NCBI RefSeq assembly: GCF_014256275.1
Contig: NZ_JACCFE010000002.1
Location: 4,134,001 to 4,198,000 of the forward strand
Reading direction: 5' to 3'
From: Rhodococcus sp. 4CII
Lineage (GTDB): Bacteria > Actinomycetota > Actinomycetes > Mycobacteriales > Mycobacteriaceae
DNA: 64,000 nucleotides
This document shows positions 59,725 to 64,000 of the stretch, one piece after another. The notes under the pieces were generated by a model. The model saw nothing but the letters and a program-made list of their open reading frames with translations. It did no database searches and had not been told where the DNA came from. The translations under genes were made by a program, and so were the position numbers. The first letter of the stretch is position 1, and every line of letters begins with the position of its first letter.

Positions 59725-60945
59725 ATGAACGAATCGAGTTCGGCGCACGACGCCGGAAGTCGCGACGGCGGAACGGCGCGTGCCCTCCCGCGGGGGTTCG
59801 CGGTCTTCTGTGCGCAATTCGCCGCTCGATTCCCCCGCGTCGAGCCCCGTCGACGGATGACGGCGTACGTATACGGACTGCTGGATGGCGCCTGGCGCAA
59901 GAACGGGTGGACGCAGGCAGACGCGGCGGGAGAAGCCGGCCCGGAGGGCATGCAACGGTTGCTGAACGCGGCATCCTGGGACGAGGACGGCGTGCGCGAC
60001 GACACGCGCGAGGTGGTGGTCCAGGCGGTCGGCGATGTCTGGCAGGGTCGGCTGATCGTCGGCGACCTGTGTTTCCGCAAGCGAGGCAGCCGGTCTGCGG
60101 GGGCGGCCCCTCGGGTGTCGGAGGAGAGCGGGCGGGCCGAAAACGCCCAGTCCGGCATATTCCTGGCGTACGCATCCGAGGCGGGCGTGGGCCTGATCGA
60201 CCGCGAGCTGTACCTGCCGAGGGAATGGACAGATGACCGGAACCGTTGCCGGACAGCGGGTATCGACGATTCGGTGGAATACGAGAGCCCGGCCGACTTG
60301 GCGCGGGCGATGATCGACCGGGCCCTCGACGCGGGGGTGCCGTTCGTCTGGGTCACGGCCGGCGCGACCTATGGCCGGTCGGAACCTCTCCGGAGATGGC
60401 TGGAGGAGCGCGGTGTTCCCCACATCGTCGAAGTTCCAGGCGACTGCCGGGTGACCACGGCGAACCTGCAGGTCCGCAATGTCGATGCTGTGATCGATGA
60501 ACTGTCGGAGACGGTGTGGCACCGGCTCAGTCACGGTGACGGAGCCACCGGACATCGCGTTCGGGACTGGGCGGCCGTCGACTTGCACAGGTCCGGACAG
60601 CGGCACGGGAGCTGGTTACTGGCCGGACGATTGATCACCGATCAGTCCGACGTCACCTATCACCTGTGTTTCGGGCCGGTCGGCAGCATCCTGTCCGAAC
60701 TCGCCCGGATAGCCGATGGGCATCGGGCAGTCGAGGGGTGCCTCCGCGCGGCACGGGAGAAGTCAGGTCTCGCGGACTATCAGGTCCGCGGGTACAGAGC
60801 GTGGTATCGACACGTCACCCTGTCGATGGTGGCGGCGGCGTACCTGTCGATCCTGGAGGCGAAGACGGCGGACCGGAATGCGGGTGAGGTGTCGCATGTG
60901 AGGCCGGTGCGTTCCCGGCCGAACGCGGTCGCACCGTGGTGGTGA
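59725..60945 (+). CDS. IS701-family transposase-derived protein lacking catalytic residues
   Basis: A 406-residue protein with the full IS701-type layout: YVYGLLDGAWRKNGWTQADA, GIFLAYASEAGVGLIDRELY, RLSHGDGATGHRVRDWA and VRGYRAWYRHVTLSMVAAAY. Where the active family reads VVDDTGF it has IVGDLCF (Gly113), and where it reads GDEVYG it has AGATYG (Gly213). Both expected catalytic Asp residues are thus gone, although the frame is intact. It appears domesticated, perhaps as a DNA-binding protein. No terminal inverted repeats were seen. GTG 59722 or 59674 are alternative starts. Confidence 0.78.
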   Translation: MNESSSAHDAGSRDGGTARALPRGFAVFCAQFAARFPRVEPRRRMTAYVYGLLDGAWRKNGWTQADAAGEAGPEGMQRLLNAASWDEDGVRDDTREVVVQAVGDVWQGRLIVGDLCFRKRGSRSAGAAPRVSEESGRAENAQSGIFLAYASEAGVGLIDRELYLPREWTDDRNRCRTAGIDDSVEYESPADLARAMIDRALDAGVPFVWVTAGATYGRSEPLRRWLEERGVPHIVEVPGDCRVTTANLQVRNVDAVIDELSETVWHRLSHGDGATGHRVRDWAAVDLHRSGQRHGSWLLAGRLITDQSDVTYHLCFGPVGSILSELARIADGHRAVEGCLRAAREKSGLADYQVRGYRAWYRHVTLSMVAAAYLSILEAKTADRNAGEVSHVRPVRSRPNAVAPWW

Positions 60946-62704
60946 GACAGAGCACGTCGACGTCCTCGCCGGCCGTCGTGGTCGTTTCCTCGACGACATC
61001 GAGCGCGGGGTGGCCCTGGAAGCGGAGAATCAGCAACGCGGTCTGGATGCTCAACTGATCCGCAGCGTCTCCGACGATGTCGAGGCCCGTCACGGCGTGT
61101 ACGCGCGAGAGGCGAAGTCGCACGGTGTTTTCGTGGATGCCGAGACGGCGTGCGGCACCACGAGGACTCCGGCCGGCGTCGAACCAGCACTGCACGGTAC
61201 GCAGCAGATCGTCCGTTCCGGGCGCATCCCGGAGGAGAGGTCCGAGGAGGTCGCCGACGAACCGCCGCAGGGCGTCGAGGTCACCGTTGGCCAGAAACAC
61301 CCGGGCCGGGCCCAGATCGTCGACCGCGAGGATCCGGTGCGTCGCGGGTGGGGTGAAGCGGTCGGCGCACTGGACGACTTCGCGGGCCTCACGGTATGCG
61401 CGCGAGAGTCCGGCCGGTTCGCATACCGATGACACACCGGCGATCATTCCCGGGGACCGGCACACCGCCGCTGCTGCGCGAGTGAGCGCATCCTTGACGT
61501 GCGATACCACGATCACGGACGCGACATCGCTCGAGGCTTCGACCAATAGGATCACCCCTTCCGACCCCCGGGTCGACAGCACCTCGACACCGAGGGAACG
61601 CTCGATGTGTTCGGTGATCGTTTGATCGAATCCCTCGCGCTCCCCGTCCGGAGCCTGTACGAATACCAGCACGCGGTGTGCCTCGGTATCGACGCCGAGG
61701 TACTCACCGCTCGCCGCGAGATCCTCGTGAGCGCCCGTTCCGAGGATCAGTTGTCGAGTCAACGCGGACTTCGCGTTCCACGCGACGCGGGCGATGCGTC
61801 GTTGGCTCAGGAACTGGGCGCCGATACGACGTGCACACCGCGCCGCGGTGTACTCGTCCGTCGGGCGGAGCGGCGTCGGATGTTCATCGATCACGAGCCA
61901 GCCGAAATGCTCACCCCGCTCGGCAATCCGGGTGACGATCTTTCGGCGGATCATCTCGGTCGACGCTCCGGCGGCGAGCACGACGGGTTTCGATCCCGCA
62001 GCCGCGTCCGACGGGTAGGACTGGAGAATTGTTGCGAGCGTGGGCATCGACGTTCGCCCAGTCGAGTGTGGACCGGCAGCGGCGATCGTTCGCTCCCGCC
62101 GGTCGAACAGGACCACGGACTTCCCCGTCAACTCCGCGCAGACCTTCACGATCGCGGACATGGTGTCGGCAACGGCGACTGCATCGTCGAGTCGCTCGAC
62201 CACCGCGGCACGCTCGTCGGTCAGCAGTCTGCCGTGCTCGAGGTCCCGCCTGCGACGGCGCTGCTCCTCGGCGTCGAGGACGGTAGCCGCTGCGGAATCG
62301 ACCAGCGAGCGGATCGAGTCGAGCGCAGCAGAATGCACGGTGGTGAACTCGGCATCGGGCCCCGGGTCGGTGAGGAGAAGGATCCGGACGGGATCCGATC
62401 GGGCATCGGACAGCCGAAGCACCACGATCCGCGCGGAATCCTGAAAGCAGCTACCTGCCAGTTCCTGACCCCCGCCGAAGACCGGCTCGGGGGACTTCAA
62501 CGCTCGGCACACGAGCGGTTCGCCCGGAGGCACCCGTAGTCCGGGGGCTCGGGATCCGCTGAATGGAAGGGGGATGAACAAACCACGGGCCCCGTCTTCC
62601 ACCAGCACACGCGCGGACGCGAACCCGGACTGAGATGCTGTGCGACTGAGCAGTTCGTCGAGCAGGCGCAGATACGGCGGGATCGTCGGCAGATGTGCAG
62701 TCAT
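60815..62704 (-). CDS. PucR-family transcriptional regulator
   Basis: A 629-residue regulator with a long N-terminal sensor part (GAF-like, LTGKSVVLFDRRERTIAAAG near 205), a central GGDEF-like region (ALTRQLILGTG, DTEAHRVLVFVQA) and the C-terminal PucR helix-turn-helix (GAARRLGIHENTVRLRLSRV, near 540-560). Its last about 45 codons overlap the 3' end of the transposase-like gene antisense by 131 bases and look low complexity. ATG 62704 follows GAGAGGAG. PucR proteins often sense catabolic substrates. Confidence 0.87.
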   Translation of the reverse strand: MTAHLPTIPPYLRLLDELLSRTASQSGFASARVLVEDGARGLFIPLPFSGSRAPGLRVPPGEPLVCRALKSPEPVFGGGQELAGSCFQDSARIVVLRLSDARSDPVRILLLTDPGPDAEFTTVHSAALDSIRSLVDSAAATVLDAEEQRRRRRDLEHGRLLTDERAAVVERLDDAVAVADTMSAIVKVCAELTGKSVVLFDRRERTIAAAGPHSTGRTSMPTLATILQSYPSDAAAGSKPVVLAAGASTEMIRRKIVTRIAERGEHFGWLVIDEHPTPLRPTDEYTAARCARRIGAQFLSQRRIARVAWNAKSALTRQLILGTGAHEDLAASGEYLGVDTEAHRVLVFVQAPDGEREGFDQTITEHIERSLGVEVLSTRGSEGVILLVEASSDVASVIVVSHVKDALTRAAAAVCRSPGMIAGVSSVCEPAGLSRAYREAREVVQCADRFTPPATHRILAVDDLGPARVFLANGDLDALRRFVGDLLGPLLRDAPGTDDLLRTVQCWFDAGRSPRGAARRLGIHENTVRLRLSRVHAVTGLDIVGDAADQLSIQTALLILRFQGHPALDVVEETTTTAGEDVDVLCLTTTVRPRSAGNAPASHATPHPHSGPPSSPPGSTGTPPPPSTG

Positions 62705-62780
62705 GACTCCTCTCCCGATCAGGCGCACCGAGGTGGCGAGTCGTCACCGTCCGGTGACAGCCGCTCCGGCATTTGGACTG

Positions 62781-62809
62781 ACCATAATTCCCGTGGGCGG
62801 ATACGGCAA
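62781..62809 (-). promoter_or_regulatory. Promoter of the PucR gene
   Basis: Read leftward: TTGCCG (62809-62804), 17 bases, TATGGT (62786-62781), then CAGTCCAAA. It matches the LuxR-pair promoter at 55057-55086. Confidence 0.6.
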
Positions 62810-62850
62810 GGGTCTCGCCTCAGGGGCGACTCGGAAATGGGTCACGCGAC

Positions 62851-62885
62851 GTGCCGGTGCGGGATGGCGTCACCCGCACCGGCAC
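62851..62885 (-). terminator. Hairpin after the CoA-transferase gene
   Basis: A perfect 13-bp stem (GTGCCGGTGCGGG with CCCGCACCGGCAC) and a 9-base loop, just past the CoA-transferase stop at 62893. Confidence 0.8.
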
Positions 62886-62892
62886 GAACCGG

Positions 62893-64000
62893 CTACGCCT
62901 GGGCGGGAACCCGGGTGTCGTAGGGGTCCGCGGTGTCGCTGGTGCCGATCCAGTCGAGGATTTCCTCGGTGTGCTGCCCGAGGACCGGCGGGGGAGCATG
63001 CTCGGTCCGCACCAGTGACTGGCCGTCGGCGTTCTCCATCCGCAGCGACGGGCCGGGCAGTTGCACGGGACCGACGACGGGGTGCTCGACTTCGAGCAGC
63101 AGTCCCTGGCTGCGGGTCTGCTCCCACTCGTAGACCTCGTCGATGGTGCGGATCGATCCCGCAGGCACGCCGGCAGATTCGAGGGCGGCGAGCACGTCGG
63201 CTCGGGTGCGGTTGGTGAAATCCGCTTCGATGGCGGCGATCAGCTTGTCGCGGTTGGCAACCCGGTCCCGGTTGACGCTGAACTGCGGATCGTTCGCCGA
63301 CAACCCGGCGACGGGCGCGAATTTGGCCCAGATCGCCTCGCTGCCGACCGCGATCTGCACGAACCCGTCCCCGCACCGGAACGACCCGTACGGGGCGATC
63401 TGCGGGTGGTGGTTGCCGGACCGCTGGGCGACCTGGCCGCCGACCGTCCACTTGGTGCCCTGGAAGGTGTGGGCGCTGACCGCCGCGGCCAGCAGCGAGG
63501 TGCGCACCACCATGCCCTTGCCGGTCTTCTCCCGGTTGGCCAGCGCCGCCGACACGCCGGCGGTCCCGTGGACGCCGGCGAGCACGTCCGCGATCGGCAC
63601 GCCGATGCGGGTGGGCTCACCGTCCGGGGTTCCGGTGACCGACATCAGCCCGGCCTCGCCCTGGGCGATCTGGTCGTAGCCGGGCCGCGATCCTTCCGGA
63701 CCGTCGTGCCCGAACCCGGTGATCGACAACGTGATCAGCCGCGGGTTCAGTTCTTCGAGCACGTCGGCCGGGAACCCGAGGCGGTCGAATGCGCCGGGCC
63801 GGAGGTTCTCGATCAGGACGTCCGCGCGGCGGATCAGCCGTCGCAGCGCGTCCTTGCCGTCCTCCGTCTTGAGGTCGAGGACGATCGATTCCTTGTTCCG
63901 GTTGGCCGACATGAAGTACGACGACTGGGGGTCGTCGTCGGGTCCGACGAACGGCGGCCCCCAGGTGCGGGAGTCGTCGCCGGTGCCGGGTGCTTCGACC
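62893..64000 (-). CDS. Class III (CaiB/BaiF) CoA-transferase, 5' end outside window
   Basis: The frame is open to the window edge, so the true start lies beyond base 64000; an internal ATG at 63912 (within YFMSANRNKESIVLDLKTED) is not the start. The visible 368 residues hold the class III signature: ADVLIENLRPGAFDRLGF, ITGFGHDGPEGSRPGYDQIA and RIGVPIADVLAGVHGTAGVS. Such enzymes move CoA between organic acids, often to activate a catabolic substrate. It is on the same strand as the PucR gene but is separated by a terminator and a promoter. Confidence 0.92.
   Translation of the reverse strand, partial: VEAPGTGDDSRTWGPPFVGPDDDPQSSYFMSANRNKESIVLDLKTEDGKDALRRLIRRADVLIENLRPGAFDRLGFPADVLEELNPRLITLSITGFGHDGPEGSRPGYDQIAQGEAGLMSVTGTPDGEPTRIGVPIADVLAGVHGTAGVSAALANREKTGKGMVVRTSLLAAAVSAHTFQGTKWTVGGQVAQRSGNHHPQIAPYGSFRCGDGFVQIAVGSEAIWAKFAPVAGLSANDPQFSVNRDRVANRDKLIAAIEADFTNRTRADVLAALESAGVPAGSIRTIDEVYEWEQTRSQGLLLEVEHPVVGPVQLPGPSLRMENADGQSLVRTEHAPPPVLGQHTEEILDWIGTSDTADPYDTRVPAQA

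Noticed and set aside
1..64000. CRISPR arrays, tRNA, rRNA and riboswitches
   Set aside because: No regularly spaced repeats, cloverleaf patterns or known aptamer cores were found on reading either strand; short RNA genes could still be missed without a covariance search.

Overview
The window is about 64 kb of high-GC DNA with actinobacterial codon use. It most resembles a Rhodococcus or close Nocardiaceae relative. Supporting signs are a wax ester synthase/DGAT gene, a mycofactocin-type short-chain dehydrogenase, an RsdA-like anti-sigma factor, a CxxHxxC ferredoxin, and dense catabolic operons with GTG starts and ATGA overlaps. No rRNA, tRNA, CRISPR array or intact insertion sequence was seen.

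Layout. 1-5425: operon of a Baeyer-Villiger-type monooxygenase (cut by the window edge), a hotdog protein, two amine/amino-acid-type flavin oxidases and a membrane protein. 5586-11048: gnd, zwf, hxlA and hxlB, together the enzymes of a dissimilatory ribulose-monophosphate cycle for formaldehyde, beside an unusual ATPase-LuxR regulator. 11139-12958: sugar or inositol-type oxidoreductase and isomerase behind a tandem operator. 13153-15473: small accessory genes and a shortened SRPBCC gene. 15735-17457: a minimal gas-vesicle-like locus (gvpA, gvpL/F and an accessory gene).

17550-29419: a divergent catabolic locus. Leftward run hyuA, a hyuB-zinc-domain fusion, an aryl-acid AMP ligase, an FAD hydroxylase and a TetR regulator. 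Rightward run a maleate-isomerase/racemase-like gene, a VOC protein, a small protein and an alpha/beta hydrolase. The intergenic region is a long imperfect palindrome that gives both directions matching promoter and operator sequences. 29498-33139: a transporter stub, an RsdA-like anti-sigma protein with no sigma gene beside it, and a wax ester synthase.

33910-46958: a P450 facing a long operon (cupin, luciferase-like monooxygenase, mycofactocin SDR, DUF35 protein, thiolase-like protein, lipocalin-like protein, truncated luciferase-like protein, flavin reductase, TetR), then an aldehyde dehydrogenase, a Rieske oxygenase and an aromatic-acid transporter. Repeated promoter elements suggest shared control. 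47031-48336: a DUF1059-like protein and an SDR joined to a ferredoxin through a C7 tract. 48377-48908: gene debris.

49131-62704: the least familiar region. Two paralogous sets (DUF7064-like protein, APH-type kinase, small helical protein) lie in mirror image and converge on two GAF-LuxR-type regulators. One set carries an alcohol dehydrogenase and the other an MFS transporter. A transposase-derived protein that appears to have lost its catalytic residues and a PucR regulator follow; the PucR promoter resembles that of the LuxR pair. The window ends inside a class III CoA-transferase gene.
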